Origin: Xiphias gladius
Lineage: Eukaryota > Chordata > Actinopteri > Istiophoriformes > Xiphiidae
Reading direction: 5' to 3'
Length of the DNA stretch: 64,000 nt
NCBI RefSeq assembly: GCF_016859285.1
Contig: NC_053416.1
Coordinates: 16,324,501-16,388,500 of the forward strand
Made by a program: the position numbers and the translations under genes. Each line of letters starts with the position of its first letter. Position 1 is the first letter of the stretch. Below are positions 1 through 14,003 of this stretch, one piece after another. The notes beneath the pieces were generated by a model. It was not told where the DNA came from, did no database searches, and saw only the letters and a program-made list of their open reading frames with translations.

Positions 1-185
1 TATCTGTGTTTTCATATGTTGGGTTTTGGATTATTGGTTGGACAAAACAAGACGTTTTGAAGACATCACCTTTGGCATTGGGAAAATGGGACAGGCCTCT
101 TTCACTATTTTCTGACGTTTTACAGACCAAACGATTAATCGAGAAAGTAATAGAGATAGAGATAATCGTGAGGTGCAACCCCAAT
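1..185 (+). repeat. Fragment of abundant teleost MITE-like repeat
   Basis: The text contains the recurring block 'tggacaaaacaag ... ttttctgacgttttacagaccaaacgattaatcga ...' (shortened here), known to me as a very common fish interspersed repeat, probably a non-autonomous DNA transposon. Related pieces occur in this window near 24620-24790, 36540-36840 and 59575-59880. Class assignment is from memory. Confidence 0.5.
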
Positions 186-1638
186 TGATTCTCCTAATTC
201 CCTGTCGGAATTTGTTCTTTTCAAGTAACTAGACACTGGGTTTGTCTGGAGAATGAGTGAGGCTTGTAAGGCAACGACAGTTTGAGCCTTATGCAAAGTG
301 AAAAATATTTGTCTGCTCAGAGTTAACACACATTAGACGAAAGCCAACTTATCAGTGGCCATTCCTCAAACTGTTTACATCTCCCTTATGATCTACACTA
401 CTCTTCCAGCCTGTAATCAGTAAAAACTCTTGCTCCTCACATGAAACCCCCCCCCTTCCTTCAGGAGATCTGGAAAATGAACTCATGCTGATTGATTGTG
501 TGACTGTGTAAAAGGATACCCTACTTCCTGTAGGCCCTAACTCCAGACAGCAGGACCAGAAAATCTTGGATCAGACATCTTTCTCTGTGTGTGTGTGTGT
601 GTGTGCGTCTGCACTGTCTGCAGATTCAGGAAACTGTAACGTCTGACTTTTAAAATCCCTCTATTGTATCACTGGAACCAATAATACCCTCACTTAATAG
701 GATTTTTCTGAGTTTCGACCTTGAGTGTGGGGACTTGAAGAGGTATTTCTTAGTTTTATTTGATGTATTTATTTCTCTTAGCTTTCTTTTTTTTTTCCTA
801 GAGGAGAGAGTTAGACTTTCTTTTTCTGCTGTTCGCTGCTCAACATCTTCATTTAAAAAACTGGCTGTTGAAGAATGCTAGCAACATTTTTTTAATCAGT
901 CATTCTATTAATTATCTGTTTGATTAATTGATCATCATTTAGTCAGTTAAACTTAAAAAATGTCCTCTAAAGTTAGTTTAAAATCAGTCTTAAAATTGCT
1001 CACTTTGTCTGTCAATCAGTCAAAAAGTCCTTTTAGTATTGTTGTTTAAAATTGTGATCAGCCTTTTGTCAGTGGAGTAATAATAATTAGCATGAGCTGC
1101 AGGACATCGCAGGTCCTCAAGCAGGCCCAGTCCAGGATTAGCCAGCCTGAACCTATAACTTTGGCTACTGCCTCAATGAGTCCGGGGCTCTGAGGGAATA
1201 CTTTCGAGGACTGGTCATAAAAACTTTCCTCGGGATCTGTTTTCCTACTTAGTCTTTAGGAAAGTTTTTTTTTCTTTCCATTTAAATATGCACATCTAAA
1301 ATATCTGCTTGAACTGAGGCATTGTTGTATTGAGTTTTGAAGGATAAGTTGAGGGACCACAAGGCATGGATTCAGCTTCCTGTGATGCATTCATAGCTTC
1401 TGCTTCTAGATTGAAAGATGCTACTGTATGATTTTGCAGGAATACTAATGCAGGGTCTTAGGAAGGAAAGTTGAACAGTATTTATTTGTATTCCAATAGG
1501 TAAAATTAGAACAAATCTGTTTTATAGGAGGTTTAACTCTTGGTGACAATATTAAAAAATACAAGATGTTGCTATTTTTTTGCGGTCTGTTCATGTTTGT
1601 GAGTTTCATATTAATTCTCTCCCCTTTCGTCTTCTTAG
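1..1638. other. Upstream region of phldb2 with no recognised coding exon
   Basis: No exon with a recognisable protein or good splice sites was seen here. The first ~185 bases match an abundant teleost interspersed repeat (listed separately). A short (GT)n run lies near 590-606. AT-rich sequence near 900-960 resembles the tail of the same repeat but is too short to call. This is probably a 5' intron or the promoter side of phldb2, because the first coding exon at 1639 begins at a splice acceptor. Confidence 0.5.
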
Positions 1639-1707
1639 GGAACAAAGCATACAGGGCCCAGGTGAATCCTGCATCCTCAGAGTGAATCAGAGAAGGAGGT
1701 CAGTGGG

Positions 1708-4700
1708 ATGAACAGCATGCTTCCTCAGAGGAGTGCAGTCGCCACACTGGGCTACGGCTCAGGTAAGACAACATTCAAGTACGATTTTTCTTGATATTAT
1801 ATTGATGTGATATTTAGATGGATCTTTGGTACTGATCATCTGTGTGATTCAGCAGTGAATCTCAAGGTAATCTACAATTATAGATTATACAGTCCACATC
1901 TAATATTTGATTACATCTCCCTTAAGCTGTGTCCAAAGAACAGTCAGCACAATGACAATAAACAAGATCATTTTAGCTGGCTAACATCACGTAAGTGTGG
2001 ATTAGTTAAGTGCTCCATGATGTAGGCTTATTGAGTTATCTGGATGACTGTACTTAAACTGGAAGCCAGAACAGCCTTTTTTTTTTTCAGTAGGTCCAGT
2101 CATCAAAGTTATTGAGATATTGTGACTCAGTAGATTTGCTTCTTGGAACAGGCTTCTGACCTTTGTTTTCAATCATGATAAAAAAAGTGCTGAGAATTTT
2201 AGCTCAAACTGAAGAGCACAGTCACACTAGAGCTGTTTGTATAGACAGAAGAAGATATCAGCTTTATTCCTTCATTGTCACAATTTTAAATGACAGTCTA
2301 GATTTTAAGTTGATAATCAAAATGTTTGATTTGACCCAGCAAACTTTGTCATTTTGAAGGTCCATATTTCATTTATAAAACTCAAATTTGTGAAGGAATT
2401 TTTATGAAAAAGGAGGTGGGCATTCTGTAATACCACATGAACTCTCTAATTATATATTTATTCAGCATCCAGCAACCAATGACTCGGGGAACGGTCCTCG
2501 CATTGCTTGCTAAGATATTTGGGTGTCCTCAGGCTTTCTTTTGCAGTCGAGACTATGATGCATTCTGGCTTGTCTTGGTCTGCCAGCATTCTTCCATTTT
2601 TAGAAGAAGCTTAACCACTGATTGAGCCAGTGTTTGTATTGGGCTCAGAACTGTATGAGTGTACATTCTTCACTGCCCCCCCCCCTTACTCAGCACATGT
2701 ACATGTGTGATAGCACTTCTCTTAGCTGCGCTGGTGCTTATTAAAGAAGTTACATTAAACCTGAGTATATAGTCCAAAAATAGAAAGGATGTCATGCTCT
2801 GTCAACTTTCTCTTTTCTACAGACTGTGTGAAGATTGAGCACAGCAGCAGTGGCTCAGTGGGTGGGACGTTGCTGAGAGGCTCCCGTTCTAAGGCAGAGC
2901 TACAGGAACTGATGGAGACGCTGCAGCGTAGGAAGAATGCCCTGGAGGCCAGCCTGAGGGCAGCTGAGTGCAGCCGCAAGTACCTCAGCGTGCCCTCACC
3001 TGTTGGACCCCAATCCACCAGGACATTGTCCATCCTCAGCAGTGCCGATCGCCCTCCGTCTGCCCCTAGAAATTTCTCCTACATGACCAGCAGCAGCGTG
3101 CCTCCATCACCCCGCCAGGGCGAACGCCAGCTGAGCCCTAACGGCTTGCTCCGTCATTCCCACTCTCGCCACCAGTCGCAAGACAGTCTGCTCCTCTCTA
3201 ATGCAGCAGATGGAAGTTCTCTGCTCTCCTCTTATGGGGAGCCCCTACCTCGTTCTCCCAGGGTCAAAAGTGGAGCAGCCAGTGTGCCGTCCAGCCCTCG
3301 CATGGGCCGCAGGCTGTACTCTCAGGGCAAAGCTGGAGGAGACTCACGGCAGAGGAAATACTCAACTGGCTCCCTCAGCACCCTGGGGATGCACAGCCGT
3401 TCTCTTCCACGGCTGCACAACACAACAGACCCCCCACTTCTGTCTCTTCCGTCACGCCACTCAGTGGGTTCCCAGAGAGGAGTGGGCTCAGCAGGGGCAC
3501 GGCGCAGTCTCTCTTCCCTGGAGCAGCCACCAGATGTGACAGTACCAGCCAGCATGCCAAGCACTCCCAGAAGGGCTAGTCTGGCCTCTCTAAGCTCTCT
3601 GGGTGTAGAGGTCGACGGGATGGGCTTAGATCTGGGCTTCGGAGAGAGGAGGTTGTCATTTGGGAAGGGTGGGTTGGGTCCAGGACAGAGGGTTGGCAGC
3701 ATCACCTCTTTGAATGGCAAAGAGGAGCTGAGAGACTATCACCAGCACCAGAGAGATGAGCGACTCAGGGAGCAGAAAGTGCAGAGATTGGTGTGTTTCT
3801 TTTTTTTTTTTTTTTTGTTTTTTTTGTTTATCCACTTTCATACTAATTTAACAGCTTATTAACACGTTGTTTGATGAAACCCTTGTTTGTAGGAATGCCA
3901 GCGTCTAGAGACCATCTTGAACCTGTGCACTGAGTTGGGTCAGGCAGAGAGAGAGTCAGCGGGTTCAGCTGTTTCTGACCTACAGAAGATCAATAAGGAG
4001 TTGGAGAAGCTGCAGGTGTCAGACGATGAGTCGGTGTTCTCGGACTCTCCCAGCAGCACTGCTCCAGAGGGCTGCTTTGGGGCCAAAGCCAGAGATTTCC
4101 AACTCGCTGATGAGCAGCAGATTAGCCAGCGTCAGCAGAGCGGCTACAGAGAGGCCAGGTCCCACTCACCAGCTATCAGCCTGAACAGCAGCGCCCCCTC
4201 ACCCTCCACCCACCACAGAGTCAAGGTAAGTTTCACCAAATTCATGCTTATTGACAGATCCTCAAAAATATCAGACCATGAGGGTGAAATTGAAAAATGA
4301 CAAATTATAAATTAAACTAAATCCCAGCCAAATAGTGAAAAAATGTGCAAAATTCAATTACTGGAAGGATTTTGCTAGAAATAGGTCATTGAAAAGACAA
4401 GTCAAGCAAATTTTATTTATGTAGCCCAAAATCATGAACCACTAATTCTCAAACACAAAGGAATTACAGATCAAAATCACAAATCACATAGTGCTTTTTA
4501 AAATAATAAAACACAAAAGGGGAAAAAACAACTTCAGCTCATTTTTAATTAAATGATTTGTAAACTGAACTTGCTCCATGGACCATGTTAACTACAGGAG
4601 AGATGAGGTTTTCTTTTTAGGTGGTCTGTACTATATAAGCTACTAAACTCTAAATAGGGATATACTAATCAGCAAAATAAGATGTGGGTGACCAAAAATA

Positions 4701-7700
4701 CTACTATGTATCTGTACTTGAAAAAATGCCTAGTTATGTATACTACAATCTGTATATTGTAAATAGGCTTATACATTTTATAACAGAGTAGTGGTTAGAA
4801 CGGCTATTAATTTTTGGGGGGAGATAGAAGAACACCACGACAAGCTAACAAAACCACGGTGTTGACACATTCATTAGCTAACGTATTAGCACAGTTAGCT
4901 ATCTGGTAGATGGGTAGCAACATGAGCATTCATTTGGAGGCTTTATTTTTCTGGCCACTTGACGAAAGCAAGTCCAACATTCACTCCGCTTTTTATCGCT
5001 GTTTGCATCTCCAACAAACTTTTGACAAAAATATCTGTGTGTTTAGCTGTTAAACGCGCCACTGCGTGCACTAGCTAGCAGTTAGTTGCTAACTTAACTA
5101 GGTGCTTTTGTCACAGCAGACATTTTGAGCTGTCACAACAGGAAAAGCGCAGTCATTTTCTGATAACTTAAAAGCTCACTCTGTTCTATTCAGGTGTCCC
5201 AGTAAGCCATGACAGAGGCTGTGTCCAAAATCACACCCTATTTTCTATGAAGTGCACTATATTTACCTTGTGTGAAATTGATTCACTATAATGCACCCTG
5301 AGAAATTCTCACGATGGAGTGACAAAGGTTTTGTCTACACTACTTTCTGCTTAAAATCTCACAATGCTATGTGCTGCGTTTCATAGATGCAAAAATTACT
5401 GTTCACTGCTCACTATAGAGAAAACTACTGTGAGTGTATTGTTAAGGGAATAGTGAGTGAGTGAATGAGGGAGGGATTTCGGACACAGCTAGTGGTGGCA
5501 GTGAGCCAGCATTCACAGGACCCTGAAAATGAAGCAACAAAATTAAATTCACTTAATATTTATTTTATTATTTATACCTGTGCTTTTCCTGCTGTAATAT
5601 GTGGAGATAAAAAAAACTGTGCAATAAGCTAATTGTCTTTGGGTTTGTCTTTGTAGCAGCCCCTTTCACATTACTAGTAATTATTTTATTCATTCATTCC
5701 TTTCCTTGACTTCTCTTGGTTACTTCCTGCTACAAAATGAGTATTAAAGTAAGTGAAGAGAGGACCGAGCCGCGGTGAAGACTTAATGGGTCACATCTCT
5801 GCTGTGGAATGCAGTTTATCAGACTTCTGATTGCTTGTTTAACTTTGTTTGTTTACATGTTGTAATACCATGGTAAATTCCTTCCATCTCCAGGTTAATT
5901 TGCATTTCCCTTTCCACATTTCCACAGAAGTTAATTTTAAATTCTAAATTTTTATAGAATTTTTTTATAGAATTTAAATTCTATATATATATATTATATT
6001 ATGTTTAATGGGACTATAATGTTTACAACTTTTATATTTTGGAGCAGAATTTTTTTCCCCTAAGGGAAGGAAGGAACAACTGGCAGGTTTAAAGGGGTTA
6101 AGGGCCAGAAAAACACAATCATCCTACACTCAGTGATCATTTTGTCCTACATTTGGTTCGAACTAAATTTGTCTAGATGATAAGTGGAAAGTATTATCCA
6201 ACACTTAAACACTTTATTGAGGTAGATTCCCCAAAATCATTGGGCTTTCTTGAAGTACTCTTAAGTGTGTGCAGTTGGCAATTTGTACATTTCCTGTTTA
6301 CGTGGGTTGTTCAGACACATAAACAGGGAAATCAGAGTTTCACAAGACCTCCTCACAGCTTTGATGTTACTACAATTCGACCTCATCTTTTCTCTCATTA
6401 ACTTTTTTGAATGTTTTACAGTGGGAAGCCTTGCCACACACACAGAGAAATGAATGAACATGTTTCCTTTAAAAATATAAATATTCTAAAAAATATGTTA
6501 AATACTGTGATTCCAGCTTCCAGCCAGGCCACCTCCTCCACTGTCTCAGTCCTAGTGCCGCTGAGTTACTGTCTCTGTAAAAATGCATCTTTTTTCCCCT
6601 CTACAGCAGTAACAACGTAATGGTGTGTCTGGTTTTAATGAAGAAGTCCTAGATTTCTTTCAGCACTCAACTATTCAAGGTCTTCAAGGAGGGGGGAACA
6701 GGAAATGACTTTATCCCATGGAGAATGATTGTGTGCATGTGTATGTGTGTGCACATGCACAACCGTTCGCGGGTGTGTGTGTGTGTGTGTGTATGTGTGA
6801 GTGGAAGAATGTTAGTGTATATGTATGGCAAACATATGCGTTTTCCCAGATGTTTTGAACTTAATACTGAGGGTAAATGGGTGGAAGGCCTTGTGAAAAT
6901 GAAACTGTAGTTAAAACATCAACACAGGTATCCAACCAATCTTTGTTATGTGAAAGTTACAATTTTCAAACACACCTAGAGTTTGTGGAAATTAGATTTC
7001 CTTGTTGAGACCATAATTTCTGCAGTGTGTTAGTTGTGACAGAGGTTTACAGGTTCCAAGTACCTACCATCTCTTGCATTCCTCAGAGCAGTGTGCACAG
7101 GAAGAAAGCGAGCTCACAACCCATCTGAGAAACTATAAATCCTAGACCTGCTGGCCACATGAGTCTCTGAAAAATCCTCTAGGCTCCTTTAAGGAAGAAT
7201 ATCTAATAATACAGAGTCTCTTAGATGCACCCATGTATGAGTATGAATTAAATGTTGGTAGGATGCTCGTAGATGGTGCAAACCGTGGGAGTGCTTTGGC
7301 ATGACTGGCAGTGGCTGGAGCGCAATGAGAGAGATTTCCATTACATCATGTAGAAAAGAATCCTGTTGTCAGTGATCCAGCTTCGGTTGAGTTAGAACAG
7401 CAACTGCTGTCCTCTAATTCAACAAGAATTGATTTTACTGCCTGGCAAATTATATTCACAACATGCAGTACTTCATATAAGGACACAAGTAGTTTTTCAT
7501 GTTATAAAAACTTTCTGTAACTTTTTATTGAACATACAATCACCACAAGATGCTCCTGCCAAAAAACCTTGCGATAGGGATTTTTGCATTCTTGGTTCAA
7601 TGTGTGTATCACAAAATTTGAAGTCTCCTGTAGAGCCAAGCATTTACATGCATTCCTGATGTGACTACAGGCCTTGGAGAGTGTGCAGCTGAAACAAGAA

Positions 7701-8689
7701 GTAACACATATAGAGGAAGAGAGGATTCAAGTTCTGAACAACATAGAAGAGCTAGAGCAGAAGATCAAAGACCTGGACAACCAGATGGAGGAGTCTGTCC
7801 GAGAGGTAGGCGGCACAGTGCACTATATAAACACAACTGACACCTGAACAGCCTGACTGTGTTTGTTCTAACCTAGTGTCAGATAAAATGATGGGTTCTT
7901 GATAACTTAAGAGCAATGTGCAGTAGTTTTTTTTTGTTTTTGTTTTTTACCAAAGCTCAAGACAGGAAAAACTTGCTGTGGATTTGCTGATGGAGGCAGC
8001 CTTCAGAAATGCAGGAAATGCACTGAACTAAAGTAATCCAGAGGCAGGTTTTTATACTCCGTGCTGCTGTTTCCTGCAGATGGAGGTGGAGTGTGCTCTG
8101 CTGGAAGGGGAACAGGAGTCAGAGATGGGCCAGCTGCAGAGGGAAAAGGAGCTTCTGGACCAACTCAAGGAGAAGATTCATAGTATTGAGAAGACGAGCC
8201 GCACTGAGAAATCACAGGTAAAACATTTTAAAATGCTCAAAAATTACAAGCCATGAATAAATTCTAGGGACAGATTTGAAATAAAACTGTCCAAATGTCT
8301 GACAGAAAACAAAGGGCTAGAATGTGGATCTGGATCCCTTCTTAGTCCCGCATTTGGGAAGAGGCCCAAATAGTTACAATGTGTAAAAAATAAATAAATA
8401 AATAAATAAAATAAATAATTACGTGAAACCTCACATCACTTGGAAAGACATTTAGCGTAACACTTACTACATTGTCCAAAATAGCATCTGTCTTATAGCC
8501 ATCTGAAGCAGATGGTCAGTCAGATGCTTAAATCCTGAATTTGAATTAGCATTAAATACTGAAACACCAAAAATATTTTACATCAGTGGATTCCCAGAAT
8601 TAAAGTTTTATTTCTTTCCTTGTGCCCAGATTAGATCTAATTCTTAAACAGTGTATTCTTATCTATTCATGTACTTTTACTTTGTGTGT

Positions 8690-8726
<37 letters not shown>

Positions 8727-11700
8727 TGTGTGTGTGTGTGTGTGCGCTTGTGTGTGTATGTATCTGTGGTGTTCCTCAGGAAGCTAAGGAGCAGACAAAA
8801 AGTTTGGAGGATTTGGAGTTTCAGAAAATGGAGAGAGAAATTAATCAGGGCGAGGAAAAAGAGAATCAGAGCCAAGAGCTGCTGCGAGAGATCGCCGAGT
8901 GTCAGCGTCTTACTGTCACACGCAAGGTACAGCAAGTGAGGTTTTGTGAATGTTCATGTAGCTTGTGGTGCATGTATAACAAATGCAGTTAATACCGGCA
9001 CTGGCATCACTCTAAAATGTCATTTATTTAAAATGTCAAATTATTAGCAAGAAGTATCTACAGTACAAATACTACTATGGCTATTTCTGGAGCACTACAA
9101 CAGAATGCAACTAAACAGCTTTAATAAAGTAACCAAACAAAATTTTTTCAAGATCTGAAATGTGTGCTGTTTTATAGTTTAGCTACAGTAAATCATTAGT
9201 ATTAGTATGGACTATTCAGTGCATTTTCAGTGCACAAAATTTTTCTTTAAAAAACCCCCGGAATTTTATGTGTAAATGGTGTATGTAGTTGTTTGTTACA
9301 AGTTATACTATTTGATAATAAAATTTGAATATTAAAGTTTAAACCTGCAGTGCATAACTTTTGTCTCCCACTTCTGGCAGTGAGAGTAGTTACATAAACA
9401 GCATTGAATACAGAAAAATTGGTAGAGTAAATGTCATGGCTACATACACTACTCCAAATATTTTACAAACGGCAACCTGTCCAAGAGCAGCAAGGCGACA
9501 TCCGTGTCTGCCCTCAGTCTCTTCTCTTCTTTCAGTACTCTCCATCGAGGAAAAGCCAAACCAATAGTAATCCGTGTTTGTCCTCGCTGTCGTTCGCTTT
9601 CTTTTTTCTCTTTTAGACTGTAATCCTTCCTCCCCTGCTCCCCCTCTTCAGCTGTGGCAAACTTGCTGGTTTACGTAAAACGCATTGCTACCAGTGCACA
9701 GCACAGAAATGTCCCCGTAGACAGCAGATTCAAAACTCCAGTATACTGTGAAATCAGTCATGTATATGTAAAAGTCCTGCACTGCAGCTTTAATATTGTA
9801 CCAGATAAATAAATATGTTACAGTGATAGGATTGTAGTTTGAGTTTGAGCACGGAGCAGGAATAGTCTGCAGGTCAAAACAAAGTTTATATAATGTGCAT
9901 TGTCACACCAATTTGTCTCAAGGAACAAACAATAAAAACAATTACCCACACTGTAAATCTGTCAAAAAGTTTTCGTGGTGAGCATTTAAAATTTTCTTTT
10001 TCCTGGATTTTTTCAATTACTGCATAGTGGTTTGTTGTTATTAATCTTACTACGGGTTGTGCATGAAAATAAAGCTGCAAAATTGTGAGATTTGCAGCGC
10101 AAAGCATGAACAAATTACAATAAACAACAATCCCAAGAATGCAAAGCATGCAGTACCAAAGGCCTAAAGAATTAATCGACTTTTCAATCGAAAAGAGAGG
10201 GCATAAACAGGGTGAGGATATTACATTAATGTGTAAAAAATATGTAGTTTTAGGAAAACAAAAATCTCACCAAACAAATTTTCCTGTCACAAAATGGGTA
10301 TTTGCTCTTGGTCACTCTTCCGGTGCTTCAAAATAAAACACCTCTGCAATATCTGCTAATGTCACAACATTAATTTGCTTCTTACTTGGTGTGCTCTTGT
10401 TTCTCATAGGAAAGACTCATGACACTGAAGAAACAGTCCTCACAGATTACCTTACAGGCTCAGCAAGAAAGAGAGAATTTCCAGAGAGAGAAAAACAATT
10501 TGCTTGTCATGCTGCAGAAGGTAAGAGACTTCTTTGCATGCTGATATTATAAGTATTTAACTTTATTCACTTGAAGAGCCAATCTGGATGTTTGCAGGAG
10601 AGAGAAAAACTGGTGTCTTTGGAAGGAAAGTATGCAGAGTTGTCTGAGGGGCAAACCTTCACTAACATCCCTGTAGCCATCAAAGAGGTAGGAGTCAGTT
10701 ACAGTTACAATAATACTTAATATTTCCACCAGCAGGCTGCTTCTCTGTCTTTAAACAAAGTACCTGACAGTGAATGACCAAAGTTTCAGTGTTTCTGAGG
10801 ATAAATCCTGTTATTTTTATCCTTTGTGATTCCTTTGATTTCTGTGATTACTGCAGCACTTGCAGTCTCTGAAGGAAAGGAGAAGAAGCAGCAAAGAAAA
10901 CTCTTCCCATCCAAGTGATAGCCTACCTCATAAGAGGAGCCAGCAGCTCCCCACCTCTTTCGGCAGATCCCTGGGACGCACGCTTCCTCCAAAGGTTTTT
11001 TTTTTTTTCTCCAAAAGTAATCTGAGCACACATTAAAGGTCGGATGCAGTAGGACTGAACAGGGTGTTTCAAATCTGATACAGGATGTTTCCAAAGGTGT
11101 TTCATCGATCTCAAAGAACTATTAGTATTCTCTTATTTAAAGCATAATAAAATACTATGGTTGAGGCCTTACGGCAATAATAACCCAGATTTTGAGAGCT
11201 GGATCTTTGAATATTTTAGTAAAACGTTTCTAAATTGAGAAAGTTTCGAAAAACAGTTTCGAAATAAAAGTTCTGATCCGGGACTTCAGAAGAGGGGATT
11301 TCATTGCCCTCATTATTTGCATCCAGAAAAATCTGAACTTTTTGTCCCTAGAGGATGATCCACCCAAACAGGAATTCTCAGTTAGTCTTGCAACACCCAT
11401 CCAGTTCATGAAGCACTTTGCTAATGAGAGAAGTTTGTAGTTGTGTGAAGGTTGTAAAGCCTGGCCCTCACCACCATGTGTGCTGCTGTTTCCTCCTCAG
11501 GCTCACCTGCCTCTGTCCCAAAGCTCCAGCTGTGGCAGCGTCATCCCACAAGGTTTTACCTTCTCTGCCCGGGACCTGAACACCCGCCGCCTGCCCAAGA
11601 GTGAGTCAGAGTACCAGACTCTCGCATCTTGTCTGTATCGGATCTATGCAGTTTACTTGTTTGCACAGCATGCCCAAAACAAGAAACGCATGAAAAAATC

Positions 11701-14003
11701 TTTATTTGAAAATGACAGTACTTATAATCCTTAATTTATGAACAATGCAAAATGTTTCATTTGATGGATCCAATGAGACTTTTTTTTTATTTTTGAGAAG
11801 CTGTTTTGAGATTAAAACTTATAAGAATTTATCAGTCAAGAAAAGCATGTTGTTAAATACTATAGTATTTGATTGGAGCAATTTTAACAATACAGGTTTT
11901 TGTATGTAATCACAAAGTTTTTCTTAAGATTTAGGGAGAAGTTTGATAAACTACTCTGCTTTGTAAAGTAGAGTGACTAAAATTCTGTCTTTTTCTAACC
12001 CACACTGTTGAACTATTTACCTTTTACATCATGTTGATTCAAATTAAATGCCTCTATCTCTGTCTATCTTGATGGATCACTGTTACTTGGCCCTGTTGCA
12101 ACAAACAGATTATACAAAATTATGATTACAAGATACTATCCAGCTTGGCCAACTAGTTAAGGAATGCAGCTCTTATGTTGTGATTTGGTACTTTTACTAG
12201 CTCATGCATGCTGAGGATATTTCCACTTTATTGCTGTAATATTTTCATCTGTCAGCAGGCAACAGCCATGCGCACATGAATGAAGACAGACAGAGAAGAA
12301 GCGATTTTTGCAGCAGGATGGTTTCTGAGCCCAACGTGTTCCTGGACTCCTTCTCTTACCCGGACAACAGCCAGGCCTCAGATACCATCAGTGTGGACAG
12401 CTCTGACAGCCTGGAGACCAGCTTCTCCGCCTGCTCCCCAGACAACATCTCCAGGTTAGAGACAAACCACGATGATGTACAGATGAAAGGTCACTCTGAA
12501 AAGTTTAGGCAGAGCAAATGTGTGAGAGTTGTACTTCTAGAAATGAATTTATAGCATAAAGGCTGCAGAGGACATTTAGGAGAGATGTTCTGAAGGGCAA
12601 GCAGGAAGAGGAAATCTTTTTGGCTTTTGAAAAGGCTGTAATGCTCCGTGTACGATGAGAGACAAACATATCCACATGATATCTAGCTGTTCTTCCTCTT
12701 TCTCACACAGACATTTACATCTACAGCCCAGTCACAGCCTTTGTGATGCTGTTCATGGCGATGGCAATGCTGGCACTTAAAAGGGGGCTTAAAAGTTTGT
12801 TAGGGAAGTTTGAACTCGAAGTGATGTTAGTCACCCTTTTTCCGGCAAATTTAAATAAAAACTGAAATTAAAATCTATATATTGATTTTATGTTTGATAT
12901 TTCTACAAATTAGTTATTTGCATGGCCTAGTTTTTATTTTTTTCGTTTATTACAATGATTTTATCAATTATATTTGTTTTAGCTTATGATACACTGCATG
13001 TTCCACATACAGGAGTCTCCGTCCCTTATGAGAGAAATCTTTTTTTTGTTAACATGTTTTCCATTTTCCATCAGTGCTAGTACCTCCAATATGGCGAAGA
13101 TTGAGGAGATGGAGCGTTTACTCCGGGAGGCCCAGGCTGAGAAGCAGAGACTCCTCGAGCATCGGGTACTGTGTCACATCTAACCAAAACTTACCGTATA
13201 TATGGATGATCGTTTTTATAGATGGATGTAATTTACTCTATGTTGAATGTGCAGGAGCGTGAGATGGAGATGCGCAGACAGGCTCTGGAGGAGGAACGAC
13301 GAAGAAGGGAGGAACTAGAAAAACGACTGCAGGAGGAGACAAATAGGAGACAGAAACTTGTAGAGAGAGAGGTGAAGCTCAGGGAGAAACAAAGATCACA
13401 GGTATTCAGAGAAACCGACAAGAAGAATTTCAATTTGATTTTTTTGTTCACCATGAGCTTCAATTAAATACTTTTTGAACAAAGCAGCGTACAATGTTGA
13501 CATCTGTAATCTAATTTCATTGCTTGTTTCAACAGTCCCGGCTGTTGACACGCTACCTCCCTGTAAGGAAAGACGACTTTGATCTTCACGGTCACATTGA
13601 GGCAGCAGGACACAACCCAGATGCCTGCTTCCATCTGGCCATCACTGATAAAACTTGTCGAGGCTTCCTGGTCAAAATGGGTGGCAAAATAAAGACCTGG
13701 AAGAAACGCTGGTTTGTCTTTGACCAGAATCGCAGGACACTCACCTACTATGCAGGTGAGTACCTCATCTTTCAGTTCTCTGTTGAAAATGTTAAGTTTA
13801 AAATGTAAGAAAAAGTTACTGCAACCATGATGTCATTTTTAGCCTGTGCCAGGATACTTAGGATGCAGAGAATAAGCTTTGATCACAGTGTTGTCAGTCT
13901 ATAAATAGTTGTTTAACTTGTGTTTGCATTCTCCACTGCAGACAAACATGAGACCAAGATGAAAGGGGTCATTTACTTCCAAGCCATAGAAGAGGTGTAC
14001 TAT
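1708..14003 (+). CDS. phldb2: PHLDB2 (LL5beta) pleckstrin homology-like domain family B, 3' end lost in gap
   Basis: LL5beta is a PIP3-binding cortical scaffold that recruits CLASP/ELKS and anchors microtubules near adhesions. The ATG at 1708 follows an in-frame TGA at 1663 in an exon starting at 1639, so the start is well supported. Coding exons that join in frame: 1708-1762, 2823-3790, 3893-4225, 7671-7805, 8080-8217, 8780-8926, 10410-10520, 10598-10687, 10857-10994, 11501-11600, 12259-12454, 13075-13165, 13255-13401, 13536-13755, 13942-14003 (977 codons). Visible parts are a Ser/Arg-rich N-terminal half, two coiled-coil stretches (charged EEL/EKL/QQE segments in exons 4-9 and 12-13) and a C-terminal PH domain from about residue 924 with GGKIKTWKKRWFVFD. 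That PH motif, with YYADKHETK, fits PHLDB2 better than PHLDB1. No FHA domain is seen. The last ~55 residues, stop and 3' UTR fall in the N gap. The donor after 10994 (AAAG|GTTTTT) is weak. Confidence 0.88.
4226..7670. other. Large phldb2 intron, repeat-rich, no exon recognised
   Basis: This 3.4-kb intron separates the exon ending at 4225 from the coiled-coil exon at 7671, and the reading frame continues cleanly across it (phase 0). It holds a repeat-like tract near 4390-4520, a TIR element at 5217-5490 and a GT-rich run near 6730-6800. I saw no additional exon, although a small alternative exon cannot be excluded. Confidence 0.6.
5217..5490. mobile_element. Short TIR element (MITE) in phldb2 intron
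   Basis: The left end reads GGCTGTGTCCAAAATC. The reverse complement of the right end reads AGCTGTGTCCGAAATC. The ~270-bp interior has no ORF. This is the structure of a non-autonomous DNA transposon, and TIRs of this sequence are common in fish genomes. I saw no clear target-site duplication. Superfamily is not assigned. Confidence 0.6.
8684..8762 (+). repeat. (GT)n microsatellite next to a splice acceptor
   Basis: A long, slightly interrupted TG run ends about 20 bases before the acceptor 'gttcctcag' of the phldb2 exon at 8780. It sits where the branch point and polypyrimidine tract would be. Confidence 0.9.
9329..9796. mobile_element. MITE with 'CTGCAGTGCA' terminal inverted repeats
   Basis: The left end (aatattaaag ... 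cctgcagtgcataacttt) and the right end, reverse complemented (aatattaaagctgcagtgca...cttt), are imperfect inverted repeats enclosing ~400 bp without an ORF. Elements with this terminus are frequent in percomorph fish introns (recalled, not searched). It lies in the phldb2 intron between exons ending 8926 and starting 10410. Confidence 0.6.

Noticed and set aside
8622-8992. Cys/Val-rich ORFs over the GT microsatellite
   Set aside because: They translate the (GT)n tract; only 8780-8926 is a supported exon.
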